Source: Triatoma infestans (lineage: Eukaryota; Arthropoda; Insecta; Hemiptera; Reduviidae). Taken from it: 64,000 nucleotides of DNA. The position numbers were made by a program, and so were the translations under genes. The DNA lies in assembly GCA_011037195.1 (NCBI GenBank), contig JAAEAF010014496.1:1-64000 (forward strand), read 5' to 3'. Positions 8,829 to 19,689 of this stretch are shown in pieces (the stretch's first letter is position 1; every line of letters starts with the position of its first letter). The notes under the pieces are model-generated. The model was not told the origin of the DNA and did no database searches. It saw only the letters and a program-made list of their open reading frames with translations.

Positions 8829-8879
8829 TATAAATATTGACGAATCCGCTTTGCGGTCGCTGGATGCGGTACAATCAGG
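8829..8879 (+). promoter_or_regulatory. Second TATA box with the same downstream ACAATCAG motif
   Basis: TATAAATA at 8829-8836 is followed about 42 bp later by ACAATCAGG (8871-8879), echoing the arrangement at 8476-8536. It could be an alternative promoter for the small gene starting at 8892 or 8967. Confidence 0.4.
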
Positions 8880-8966
8880 CAGGTGCATAGGATGATGGAT
8901 TTTTTTGTTTTTACATGTAAAAACTATAAGTATGAAGAAATTTATAACTACATTTCAGCTAAAATA

Positions 8967-9362
8967 ATGTCTACAAATATTTTGAAGAAGCTGTTGGAAC
9001 GATCACCATCCATTATTTATAAACGTATTGGCGATTTGGAAGAAAACAAATCATATCCAATTGCAGCGTTTAAGAAGGTGGAACATACAAAGTTTGGTCC
9101 TGGTCTGACAGCAGTGCTCCATGACCAAGAAATTCTAATAAGAGTGTTCCTCTATGAAGGTATGTAGAAAAACACATAATTTTTTCTATTTTCCCCCTTA
9201 GCATGTAATATATTTTAGTTTTTATTTTAAGATGGTGATCTTGCTTTAATATATAAAGGAGCCAGGGGCAACTATAACAATATAGAATTTACCACATCAC
9301 ATAAACAAGGGGGTCCTTCCAGACTCAAGAAGGCTAAAAAGTCACAAACAGACCAAGATTAA
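8967..9362 (+). CDS. Small basic protein, two exons, possibly ssDNA-binding
   Basis: Exon 1 runs from ATG 8967 (an in-frame ATG also exists at 8892) to about 9159. A donor GTATGT follows, and the acceptor TTTTATTTTAAG ends at 9231; joining keeps the frame and runs to TAA 9360-9362. The first exon has YPIAAFKKVEHTKFGPGLTAVL, similar to small proteins (Y-P-I...FG...V...L) found beside B-type polymerases in insect Polintons that may have an OB-like fold. The second exon ends in a basic tail (RLKKAKKSQ). The function is a guess from neighbourhood: it sits just upstream of the polymerase gene. Splicing is predicted, not shown. Confidence 0.55.
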
Positions 9363-9388
9363 ATTTTTTCTGTGTAAGTTTTTACATT

Positions 9389-11247
9389 ATGTCATCTCTA
9401 TCTTGTGATAAGTGTGGAAAGAGTTTTTCCAAACCATATAATTTCCGGAGGCATGCTTTAACATGCTTACAAAAAACATGTCCTTACTGTGGCATTATAT
9501 TCCGCACATTGGTGAAATTCCTAATACACATCTCCTCGTTTTGTATTAAATGCGAGGATTGCAACATAGTATTTGACAAAAAATCCCTCTTCCTAAAACA
9601 TACTTGCCAAAACACACCTCATTCTTCTTCACACATTATGACAGACAATGACAAGAAAGTGTTGAATAAAAAGAAATATCGTATGTTATCGGTTCCTCTA
9701 CAAGATGGCATAGTAGTTACGGCATTAAATAAATCAGCCCAAAATATTTGTATAAAAAATGTTGACAATATAAAAGACCCGTTGCTATTTCTACAAGAGA
9801 AACACAACATACTTCTACAGTTGTTGAGTAAAGCTAAAGAAGAGTTACTAGTTTTCAAATCATCCATTCTATTGGAATGTGTTTACAGTCGGTATAGGAA
9901 TTCTGATCTTGAACAGTTTACCGATGCCAATTTTAAAACTTCCATAGAAGTTATTGACGCTAGTTGCAATTTAATTCACTACCTCCGAAGAGTTTTTGCA
10001 AAACTTGTGAGCGAGATTGAAGAATTTGAAACTAGCGGATCAAACTGGAAACTGGATTCTATTGATAGCATTGTCATTAGAATAACTAAATATCAACCTT
10101 TAGGTGGAAGAGGTTACATCGCTTTACCAAAGGAAATACCGATAAACGGGCAATCATTAACATTTGTAATACTGATGATTTTTGCTTTAAATATGCCATC
10201 TTAAGCCGTCAGTTAAAGGAGACGCGTAGATTATCGGTGTATAAAAAACTAAATCATCCTTACAATTTCGACAATATTTCCTTTCCCACGCCATTAAATG
10301 ATATACGTAAATTTGAAAAACATAATAATGTATCGATAAACGTTTATTCTTTAACCGACGAAAATCAAGTGTATCCTCTAATGATAAGTTCAAATGAAAA
10401 ATCTGTAGAACATTTTGATTTGTTATATTTAAGAAACGAAAATACTTCTCATTATTGTTTAATAAAAAATTTATTCAGACTTGTTTCTTCACAACTTAGG
10501 AAAAAGCATAGCAGCGCTGTTATATGTAAACGATGTTTTAAAACATTTACTCACAGCTATACATCGGTAGATGGGAAAACACCCGAGGAACGATTAACAG
10601 ACCATCAATTATTTTGCAATAAACAAAAACCTTGTCGCATTCAAATGCCTTCAGACAACACATATTTACAGTTTACAAACTTTCAACATAAACAACACGC
10701 ACCAATAATTGTCTATGCGGATTTTGAATCTATACTTTTACCCATACACAATGCACCCGGTAGTCCATCAACATCATGGTCTAGACAAACACACAAGCAT
10801 GAAATTTGTAGTGTTGGAGCTAAAGTTGTCTCTTCGCTATCAAATTATCAAAAAGACATTTTCATTTACACTGGGGACGATGCACTCGAAAAATTTATGC
10901 AGTATTTACATTCCATTGTTAAAGACGTGGAAACCTTATATAAGGAGATTATTCCAATGACAGATCTATCACCACAACAACGACATGACTTTGACAATGC
11001 CACTCATTGTGGTATTTGCGACCAACCGTTTAACCATTTAGACAAAAAAGTTCATCATCATGATCATCTTACAGGGGAATTTCAGTGTGCTGCACATAAT
11101 GATTGTAATTTAAATTTTCAATTACCCAATTTCATACCGGTCTACATGCATAATCTTAGCGGGTATGATACTCATCCTATTATATTATCTTTGGGAGAGG
11201 ATGCAGGCAACATATGGGTAATACCAAATTCAACTGAGAAATATATA
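9389..11247 (+). pseudogene. Protein-primed family B DNA polymerase, N-terminal half only
   Basis: The element's own replicase would be this pPolB. It opens at ATG 9389 with C2H2-type fingers (SCDKCGKSFSKPYNFRRH, then CPYCGIIFRTLVKFLIH and CEDCNIVF). The frame ends at 10204; a frameshift near 10140 moves coding to the frame that continues to 11247. There the exonuclease domain is visible: Exo I YADFES at about 10717-10734, a zinc/HNH-like block CGICDQPFNHLDKKVHHHDH (about 11005-11065), and Exo II-like MHNLSGYDTHPII (about 11145-11185). The palm motifs (SLYP, DTD) are absent because the gene breaks off at 11247. It therefore cannot polymerise DNA. Confidence 0.8.
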
Positions 11248-11500
11248 ATGTCCTTACTGTGGCATTATATTCCGCACATTGGTGAAATGCGAGGATTGCA
11301 ATTTTTGTGTCAAATATTGCAATTTGCTCAAGCCAAGCACTCCTAAAGGATTAATTTGGACATGTCAACGTACTACTGTTCACACTAACAATACTAATCT
11401 TCTTTCCGATTTGCTATATGATCCTTTTTTCTGGTGTTTCAATTGTATTACATGCCCATTATTTGGTGTGGAAAAACTCTTATGTGATGAGATAATGTAA
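11248..11500 (+). other. Chimeric junction: copied finger segment plus Cys-rich open frame
   Basis: 11248-11287 repeats 9478-9518 of the polymerase finger region almost exactly. It continues with GAAATGCGAGGATTGCAA, matching about 9549-9565, so 30 bp are missing between. After 11300 an open frame continues to TAA at 11500 with several Cys (CVKYCNLLKPSTPKG, WTCQRTT, WCFNCITCPLF). I do not recognise this second part. The spacing of Cys pairs suggests a zinc-binding piece of another Polinton protein. Confidence 0.65.
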
Positions 11501-11660
11501 ATATTAGATTATGTTATTATTATGTCTTTTGTAAATAGATTACTAAAATTATACTAGTCAATTTAAGATCATGTAAATATTATTGTACTAAAAAGAATTA
11601 TGTCTTGTAAAATAGAATAGTGAAAAATGTATTAAATAATCATAGAAAATAAAAACTTAT

Positions 11661-12332
11661 TGGTGCGAAAAAATATATATATATGGCTCAGAGGACCAAA
11701 AAATGTTGCGTAGGTTCAAAAAATATATAGTTATATGATTAAAGTAGACCGCGTTTCTCTGTAATACAATATATATATATACGTATGTGGTATAATTAGC
11801 TTATAAGTATATTAGCTTACCTTTTGTCCTCTTGCTCACGGTAGGTCAGGATGTGAATCTAGGTGAAGGAGAAGAGGAATAGGCGAAAGGTATACAGGAA
11901 GGAATTTGGGATTTACCTGGTTCACAACCTGTCTCCTTAGCGGGCGAAGATGTAGGTAGCGGGCGATACCCCTCAGAGAGAAATTGACAACAGTGAATCA
12001 CGGCAAGATGATGCGGAATTGCGGGCAAATATAGATTTGCAATAAACTACAACTTTCTACTAATACTCATAGCGTATGTAATTTGCCGTGCACTGACGCT
12101 TCCTACCGTAAGAGATGAACTGATTCAAAATTCTAAGTACGATATTTAAGAAGGAGGGGTAATTGACCAGTACGAAAGGTGCATATTCGCACTATCTATT
12201 GGCGTCTTTCAGAAATTAAGCACGCGTAAAGCGGGTCGCATACACTGCTCCTTCCTTTTAAAAATAAGTATGTATAAGTATAAGTTGATATATTAACATA
12301 TATATATATATATATATATAAAGAACCAAACA
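11661..12332 (-). repeat. 3' LTR of the BEL/Pao element
   Basis: 672 bp, matching 18202-18875. It contains an AT microsatellite close to each end and a copy of the primer-site-like sequence (11685-11698) near its outer edge. The pol frame runs on into this LTR and stops at 12293. Confidence 0.95.
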
Positions 12333-15049
12333 TTCTCCCCCCCGGGAAGTTGGGGAATAACACAAAGGAAGATAGAAAAGGATAAATATGTACAAAAAGA
12401 AAAGGATATAAAATAAAAATGAGTAATTCTACTGAAAGGGAGCGGGCATATTTTTACCAGCGGTCTCCTATAGGAGCCCTTTGCAGTTCTTACAGTAACC
12501 ACTCGTGTTATATTGTCTAGTCCGGGGTGTACCTCCTCTATTATACCGAGGGGCCATGTCATGGGGGGCGAGTGTTCATTTCTAATGAGCACAATCGTGC
12601 CCTTTTTTACTGCAGGCGAATTGGCGGTCCATTTTTGGCGAGTTTGTAAAGAGTGTAAATATTCTACATGCCAGCGCTTCCAAAAATCTTGGACCATTCT
12701 GTCTAGAAGCTGGAATCTTGACAGGCGACTTAAGGGAATTTCTGTTATGGGAGCGGAGGGTAATCCGGTCAAGTTATGCTGTAGAAGAAAGTGAGCGGGG
12801 GTTAGAGCGGAAGGTTCTGAAGGATCTAAGCTAAGGGCTGATAAAGGTCTGGAATTCAACAGAGCTTCAACCTGGGTAAGGATCGTGTTAAACTCTTCGT
12901 AGGACAGAACTTGCTGGCCAATGACCTTTTTTAAGTGAGTTTTTACACTTTTTATGTTGGCCTCCCATATTCCTCCAAAATGTGGTGCAGAAGGGGGATT
13001 AAGCTTCCAATGAATACCTCGAGTGGAGAGCTCAGAATTCAAGGCGTCATTGTAGGCCTTTCCTTGTATAAGCGTATATAACTCTTCAAGCTTAGCTTTG
13101 GCCCCAATAAAGTTGGTCCCACAGTCAGAGTAAATAACATGACACGGACCGCGGCGGGCAACGAATCTCTTAAAAGCGTCCAGAAAAGTTGGAGTTGACA
13201 AATTCGAGGCCAGCTCCAAGTGTACGGCTTTTACACTTAAGCACACAAACAGACATACATATGCCTTTTGGGGGCGTACCCCTCGTCGCCTACTCATGGA
13301 TATTAAGAAAGGACCAGCATAATCAACTCCAGTATTCATGAATGGTTTAGCTTGCTGCACTCGAGCAGCAGGCAGGGAACCCATAAGCGGGGCACACGGT
13401 TGTGGTTTAAATTTAAAACAAAAATTACACCTATTCAAGACAATCCTAACGGCGTTCCGACCTCCTAATATCCAATATTTTTGGCGGAGAATGGAAAGAA
13501 CCAAGTTAGGGCCTGTATGCATATTAGCTTTATGAACATGCTCAATTAATAAATGCACAAAGTGATCCCTTTTAGGAAGAAGTAAAGGATGTTTTACATC
13601 ATAGGCTAATGAGGAATTAGAGAGCCTACCCCCACCCTCAGCAGACCATCCTTCAAGAAAGAAATGTTCAAAGATAGGTCGCGAACAAATTTTTGAATAG
13701 CTGATATTCTCAATCTCAGTAGAGAAATGTATTTTCTGGACTAATTTGATCAGCTCTAATTCTGCCTGCTCAAGGGAAGCAGCGTTAAGGAGCGGTTTTC
13801 GTCTAGCTATTTTCTTACAAAATACTAAAACATAAACCATAGCTCTTCGAAGCTTAACAAAGCTAGAGAATCTATCGATAAAGTTGCTGAATAAATTTTT
13901 TTCATCGCGGGCAGTGACGAGAACTTTCACCTTTCGTTCAGGGAGATCCATATCCTTTAATTTAATATGCGGGGCGGGCCAAGTAGAGCTATCCTGGTAG
14001 AGCCACGATGGACCTTGAAACCAAAGCTTATTTTTTTGTAGCTGAATAGGTGTTAAGCCTCTAGAAACATAGTCGGCGGGGTTTTCCATCCCTTTGACAT
14101 GTGACCAATAATCAGGAGCCAAAATTTCCTGAATAATAGATACTCTATTTGCCACAAAAGTGGACCACTTTGCGGGGTGAGAGTGGAGCCAGTGTAAAAC
14201 GACTTCAGAGTCAGAGAAAGCGAGAATTCTGTTTAAGTTAACCCTAGGGGATAAAGTGTTTATCAGCAGGCGTATCAAGCGTGTGAGGAGTACAGCTGCG
14301 CACAATTCAAGGCGGGGTATTGAAACTACTTTCATAGGTGCGATTTTAGATTTTGCGCATAGCAGCCTAACTTGTACAGTATCATTTACAGAGCAGGTTC
14401 TAATGTAGGTTACTGCCCCGTATCCTTTCTCTGAAGCGTCTGCGAAACCGATCAGGTCTATTTGAGAGGAAGAGTAAATTGACAAATGGCGGGGAATATA
14501 AATTTTACCAAGCAACGGTATTTGGTCTTTGAACTCATCCCACACTCTCACTAATTTTGCTGGGGATGCGTCGTCCCAATCTAGCTTTAATTGCCACATT
14601 TCCTTAATTAGTAACTTAGCTTTGAAAGTTACAGGCGCCAATAGCCCGAGAGGGTCAAATATTCTAGCGAGTGCGGATAGAACATTCTTTTTTGTGCACT
14701 GCCCTTGGGGAATTTGCACTTTGAATGAAAGGGAATCATTATTCGCCGTCCACTGTAGCCCTAAAATTTTTATGCAAGATTCAAACTGAAACCCGACTGG
14801 GAGCGGGTATTGATCCGCTTCGGGGATGATTCTTAGCAAGGCATCCGAATTACTAGACCATTTCACCAGTTCGAAACAGCCTGCACTGAACAGCTTCCTG
14901 AGTTGGCCATAAAGCTCCAATGCCGTTTCCTCAGTTTCGACACTTGTGACTAAATCGTCCATGAATAGATCGCGATTACTAACTTCCGCAGCCATAGGGA
15001 ATTTCCGGCCTTCATCTGCGATCAGCTGCTTTATTACCCTTAAAGCCAA
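12293..15049 (-). pseudogene. BEL/Pao pol: RT C-terminus, RNase H, integrase, DUF5641
   Basis: A 918-residue open frame. The N-terminus contains the RT catalytic segment as FMDDLVTS (the YMDD-type box). Next is the Pao-type RNase H (GFADASEKGYGAV, then VSIPRLELCAAVLL). The integrase zinc-binding region is CNFCFKF; in the DDE integrase MNTGVDYAGPF holds the first Asp, YSDCGTNFIGAK the second, and PHFGGIWEANIK the Glu. The C-terminal domain (KKGTIVLIRNEHSPPMTWPLGII) is DUF5641-like. All integrase acidic residues are visible. A frameshift near 15045 separates it from the rest of RT. The last residues are read from the polypurine tract and LTR. Confidence 0.9.
12333..12345 (-). other. Polypurine tract of the BEL/Pao element
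   Basis: On the minus strand the LTR start is directly preceded by GGGGGGGAGAA, a purine run suited to prime plus-strand DNA synthesis. Confidence 0.75.
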
Positions 15050-15443
15050 AAAAGGGCGCTGGTCGTACCCCGAACGTTACTGTATTTAAAGTCCAAGAAT
15101 GGAGTTCCTCTTGCGGGGAGAAACGCCATAAAATTTTCTGTGCAGCTCTGTCTTCAGGATTTACATCAATTTGCCGATACATTTGTCTTATATCAGCAGT
15201 AATGGCAATTGGGAAGAGACGAAAACCTATTAAGATCACCATAAGATCCGGTTGTAATTTGGGACCTGTGTGAAGGATATCATTTAGAGATAAACTGTTT
15301 ATCGCTTTGGCACTAGCGTCAAAGACAACTCGTAGGCGAGTTGTAGCGCTCTCGGAGCGTATTACCGCTAGATGCGGTAGATAATAACCTTCGTTTACCA
15401 AACCGGAAGGAGTCATATGTCCTTTCAGCTCATAGTCTTTCAT
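15012..15443 (-). pseudogene. BEL/Pao reverse transcriptase, N-terminal part
   Basis: 143 residues with YYLPHLAVIRSESATTRLRVVFDASAK and the DIRQMYRQIDV block that holds the first catalytic Asp of the Pao RT, followed by LNTVTFGVRPAPF. Frame changes at both ends: near 15490 from the protease side and near 15045 to the rest of RT. These look like simple indels. Confidence 0.85.
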
Positions 15444-15486
15444 GAAATCGAGATATTCCTGCTTGAGGGCGGGGTTGGAAGCTAAT

Positions 15487-16595
15487 TTATTTTCTAAATT
15501 GAGAAATCTCTTTTTTTGCGAGGGCTAAGGAACTTCCCAGAGTAGAAAGAGGCTGTTTAAAAGGGAGTGAGACTGAGTATCGACCACTAGGAGCTCGATT
15601 AACGGTTTCGGAGAACATTCTCTCACATTCGTCATCACTTGAATCTGCTGAATTAGATTTAGGGAGATCTTCTAATTCCCAGAATTTATGAACCAACTTC
15701 TCAAGCGGAGACTGGCCCGAAATACAACACATAGCGTAGTTCTCCTGAATACAATTAGGGGGTTCAGGTCCACCTACTTTACCCATAACAACAAACACGA
15801 GTTCGGTTTGGATGGCGGATAAAGAAGTGTGCGAAGAACTTATTACATTGTTCATCAATAGACGTGTGAATATTCCGGCTCCCAATAGGATGTCAACTTC
15901 TTCAGATCCTTTTACATTGACATCTGCCAAAGGTAAATGATTAAATTCATGCAGACGAGAGGAAAGTGCTTCATAAGTGGGAATAGCATCTGCAATACTA
16001 TTTATTATTAGCGGACGAATTGTGAATTTTTTATTCGAATCGAATCGCGAGGAAAATGATAGAAGCGAAGAGAATGGCAAATTCTGTTTAACCGTTCCTA
16101 TCCCACTTACTGAGGAATGTAATCGTGTTTTAAAGAGTCCCAGTTTCTTAAAAAGTTTGCGGGTAATAAAATCAGATTGACTTCCTGAATCTAGGAGAGC
16201 TCTGACTCTATGAGAATTTCCCCATCTATCAAATACATTGATAGTGACGGTAGATAAGATTACAGTGCCCTTACTCGGGCCCTCAAAAGGCTTATTTTCA
16301 GTCTCTGAGGCGCAACAAGCTGCGGATACCTCAGGCGGGGGTTTATTATTAGGGCTATCAACCTCAGGCTTCTCGGGCAGGCGTAATTTGCTATTTTGTG
16401 CGGGTAGCGAAAAGTGTAAAATTGAATGGTGTCGCTTACCACATATAGCGCAAGAGTTCTTAGACTTACATAAGCGAGAAGTATGATGCTGGGATAAGCA
16501 ATTAATGCATAAATTCTTTTCCCTGGCTAATTTATATCTTTGTTCGGGAGTAAGATCTTTGAAACTTTTACAGTCATAAGCTTGGTGTTGATTTA
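15487..16595 (-). pseudogene. BEL/Pao nucleocapsid zinc knuckles and aspartic protease
   Basis: On the minus strand, about 16440-16620 encodes two Cys-His knuckles (CRICSLNQHQAYDC and CINCLSQHHTSRLC, then CAICGKRHH). At about 16165-16200 ALLDSGSQSDFIT is the DSGS active site of a retropepsin-like (DUF1758) protease. The region then runs to a stop at 15487, ending VHKFWELEDLP and a linker to RT. The junction with gag near 16600 is a frame change. BEL/Pao gag-pol is normally one long frame, so this is probably damage rather than programmed frameshifting. Confidence 0.8.
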
Positions 16596-17573
16596 GTGAA
16601 CAAATTCTGCATAGCGGAATATTAATATTTCTTTTACTGGCAACAAAGGAATGCGAAGTTTTAATTTTATGTGCGGGCGATAATACTTTTCCATATCTAG
16701 AAATGTTTTATTTTGTTCTTTTACAAAAGTAAGAAGAAGATCATAAGTAGGTGTAGCTTGAGTGCGAGCAGACATCTCGAAAGCTCTGACTGTTTCGGGA
16801 TCGAGTTTAGATAAGGCGATATGAAAGATGATGAAATCAGTGAGGTTTTCTATTTCTAAAGCTTTAAGAGCCTCATATGAGGAAGAAAATTGTTGTAAGA
16901 ATTCATCTAACCCTGAAGCCGATTCATTCAAGAGTGGCTTAAAACTCAAAATTTGTTTCAAGTAATGCGATGCTAAATTCCTTTTATCCTGGAACCTATC
17001 TACTAAGGTTTCCCAGATCAATACATAATTTTCCTCAGAAGGTTGAAAACCAGAGACAAGCGCGAGCGCTTTCTTGGTCAGCTTACCTAGCAGATATCTT
17101 AATTTTTCAATTTGAGTCAGGCCCGTGTTATTATGAATTGCCTTAAAGGCATGATAAAACACTGGCCATTCATTTATTTCACCTGAAAACCAAGGTAATT
17201 CCAAAGTGGGAAGCTTTTCTTTTTGTTGTGGAACTTTATTTGCACTACAACCAATTTTTAACTTATCCGCTTCGTATATGATATAACAATACAGTTCTTC
17301 TACTGTGTTCAGGATTTGTAAATTCACTTTTTCAGATGGGTTGATTTCCTGTTTGAGCGTCCCTATTTCCTTAGCTACTGAGTTTAATTCCCCCATTGTT
17401 TTTTCCAACGTTTTAATCCTGATATTGAAATTCGCCTGATTTTGCGGGTTGTCAATATTTTTAGCATCATCGTATAGGCGTTGTACGCGTTGAAATAAAG
17501 TATTTTGTTCCGCTTCTAACACTCTAATTCGTTTTTCGATTTTGTCCGCCATTGCAGTGACTATTGTAACCAA
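16593..17573 (-). pseudogene. BEL/Pao Gag (DUF1759)
   Basis: 326 residues; the likely start is the second Met region (MADKIEKRIRVLEAEQ, near 17552). The N-terminal 100 residues look coiled-coil (heptad-like, Glu/Lys/Leu-rich). The DUF1759-type domain follows with LPTLELPWFSGEINEWPVF, KLRYLLGKLTKKAL and LDEFLQQFSSSYEAL. It would form the particle shell. Reading frame is lost just ahead of the first zinc knuckle. Confidence 0.85.
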
Positions 17574-18201
17574 ATTCGAAATTAAATAATTTCTTAATTT
17601 ATAAGGTAGGGACTTAATTATAAAGAATAATTTTTTTTTTTTTTTTTTAAAGGAATTAATTAGAAAAAATTCAATAGGAATTTAATAGAGTTCTATTTAA
17701 AAATTAAATACGGCTATGAAGTCAAGTATTTATGTCAAGGTCATTCGACCAGTAGTGCCAGATTATAAATTAGAAAGAATAGTTACCTATATCAGTTGTT
17801 TATTAGAAAGAGCAATGTATTAACCACGCTTTAAAAGTTACAGACAGATAAAACGTACCTTTCTCTTGCTGGACTCTGACCTGTTTCAGAAATATATGAC
17901 GCCAATCACGTGCTCATATGCACCTCCACTAGCCAAGTTCAATTTTTCCGTAATATTAATTTTTCTTTTTTCAATTATTTAATTATGCAGAATCTGAAAA
18001 TTAGCAATTACTAATAAATACGAACCATTCAAAGCGGTATTACACTGAAACTGTATTACTTACAGAATATATTGGTGTTACTCCTGTAATTATACGCACT
18101 TAAGCAAAGCGTTGAAGAAAATAATATTTAATTTATATGGCGAATCAAAATGTATTTGCCCATAAGTTCAAAAAATATATATGGCTCGGAGGACCAAAAA
18201 A
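17574..18201 (-). other. BEL/Pao 5' untranslated leader
   Basis: Between the gag start and the 5' LTR. It includes a poly-T/poly-A tract near 17628-17650 (plus strand) and no open frame of note. It ends at the primer-binding site. Confidence 0.7.
18183..18196 (-). promoter_or_regulatory. Primer-binding site, close match to tRNA-Tyr 3' end
   Basis: Five bases inside the 5' LTR the minus strand reads TGGTCCTCCGAGCC. This is complementary to the 3' end of animal tRNA-Tyr (GGCTCGAAGGA plus CCA) with one mismatch, from my memory of that tRNA. A variant of the same sequence lies within each LTR (18226-18239 and 11685-11698). Confidence 0.7.
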
Positions 18202-18875
18202 TGGTGCGAAAAAATATATATATATGGCCCGGAGGACCAAAAAATGTTGCGTAGGTTCAAAAAATATATAGTTATATGATTAAAGTGGACCACGTTTCTC
18301 TGTAGCACACTATATATATATATATACACGTATGTGGTATAATTAGCTTATATGTATATTAGCTTACCTTTTGTCCTCTTGCTCGCGGTAGGTCAGGATG
18401 TGAATCTAGGTGAAGGAGAAGAGGAATAGGCGAAAGGTATACAGGAAGGAATTTGGGATTTACCTGGTTCACAACCTGTCTCCTTAGCGGGCGAAGATGT
18501 AGGTAGCGGGCGATATCCCTCAGAGAGAAATTGACAACAGTGAATCACGGCAAGATGATGCGGAATTGCGGGCGAATATAGATTTGCAATAAACTACCAC
18601 TTTCTACTAATACTCATAGCGTATGTAATTTGCCGTGCACTGACGCTTCCTACCGTAAGAGATGAACTGATTCAAAATTCTAAGTACGATATTTAAGAAG
18701 GAGGGATAATTGACCAGTACGAAAGGTGCATATTCGCACTATCTATTGGCGTCTTTCAGAAATTAAGCACGCGTAAAGCGGTTCGCATACATTGCTTCTT
18801 CCTTTTAAAAATAAGTATGTATAAATATAAGTTGATATATTAACATATATATATATATATATAAAGAACCAAACA
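18202..18875 (-). repeat. 5' LTR of the BEL/Pao element
   Basis: 674 bp; in the coding direction it starts TGTTTGGTTC and ends TTCGCACCA. It differs from the other LTR at roughly 18 positions and in AT-repeat length. Confidence 0.95.
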
Positions 18876-18880
18876 CTTAT

Positions 18881-19138
18881 AATATGTCATTCTGCCTTTT
18901 TTTTCACCTATAATGTTATAAACATTAAAAAATAATAAATAATTTATATAGAACTAATTTGTAAGATAAACATAAAATAAACAAGTTTTCTTTTTGAAAT
19001 AATTGTTTTATTATGACTACCTTATTACAACAGAATTAGATACATAAAAATACACAAAGTATTGAATATTAAAAAATATTAAAGTCTTTAGCTAGATATT
19101 ATAAAATGTTTGCCCCACGACTTGGAAGCCATCTCGCG
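18881..19138. other. AT-rich spacer right of the BEL element
   Basis: Continues the sequence that was joined to 11660 before the BEL insertion. No gene seen. It may still be the Polinton end, but I could not find a matching terminal inverted repeat. Confidence 0.5.
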
Positions 19139-19565
19139 CCTCAGAAACATTATTAAAGTCCTTAAAATGTTTCAAGCTAAATATTGCACATCTTAGCCGC
19201 ATGTCCTGTATGTCATCTCACGGCTCAAAAACAATATTAAAGTCCTTAGAATGTGTTTAGCTAAATATTATAATTGTAAACATGAATAGAATCCATAAAA
19301 ATGCACAAAGTATTGAATATCAAAAAATATTCAAGTCTTTAGCTAAATTTTATAAAATATTAGCCCTAGTCTTGTATGTCATCTCGCGGCTCAAAAATGA
19401 TAATAAAGTCCTTAGAATGTTTCTAGCTAAATATTATAAAACATAGCCGCATGTTGTGTGTATCATCTCCCGGCTCAAAAACAATATTACAGTCCTTAGA
19501 TTGTTTCTAGCTAAATATTATAAAACATAGCCGCATGTCTCGCATGCCATCTCCCGGCTCAAAAA
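19139..19565. repeat. 84-bp tandem repeat array with a higher-order unit
   Basis: The segment CTCAAAAA-ATATTA-AGTCCTTAGAATGTTT-TAGCTAAATATTATAAAACATAGCCGCATGT recurs at 19390, 19474 and 19558 with an exact 84-bp period. Earlier, more diverged copies go back to about 19139. A longer piece with ACAAAGTATTGAATAT occurs twice (about 19056 and 19304). It lies 260 bp beyond the BEL insertion, on what was the right flank of the Polinton. Confidence 0.85.
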
Positions 19566-19689
19566 TATTTTTTTTCCCCTGGTTAAAAATCAGATGGGGT
19601 CTCATCGTAATTTTGTAGCCGCGCGCCAGACCCCTGCCTTCGGGCGTAAATTCATAAGTGCCTGGGGCTCAAAAATTTTGCCGCCAGAA

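Larger units (their letters stand above)
11661..18875 (-). mobile_element. BEL/Pao LTR retrotransposon, complete with LTRs, coding region broken
   Basis: Two near-identical LTRs (11661-12332 and 18202-18875) flank a gag-pol region on the minus strand. Each LTR begins TG and ends CA in the coding direction. The host bases CTTAT stand on both sides (11656-11660 and 18876-18880), the 5-bp duplication usual for BEL/Pao. The LTRs differ at roughly 18 positions by eye plus AT-repeat length, about 97% identity, so the insertion is moderately young. It interrupts sequence downstream of the Polinton. gag-pol has three frame breaks. Confidence 0.95.

Noticed and set aside
1..11660. Terminal inverted repeats of the Polinton
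   Set aside because: The strong inverted repeat at 1-893/2321-3206 is internal gene sequence, not element ends; no matching terminal repeats were found by eye on the right flank.
12513..12794. Plus-strand frames inside the BEL pol gene (also 13338-13535 and 14529-14789)
   Set aside because: Antisense shadows of the 918-codon pol frame.
19139..19565. CRISPR-like array
   Set aside because: The whole 84-bp unit is repeated without variable spacers and the window is eukaryotic.
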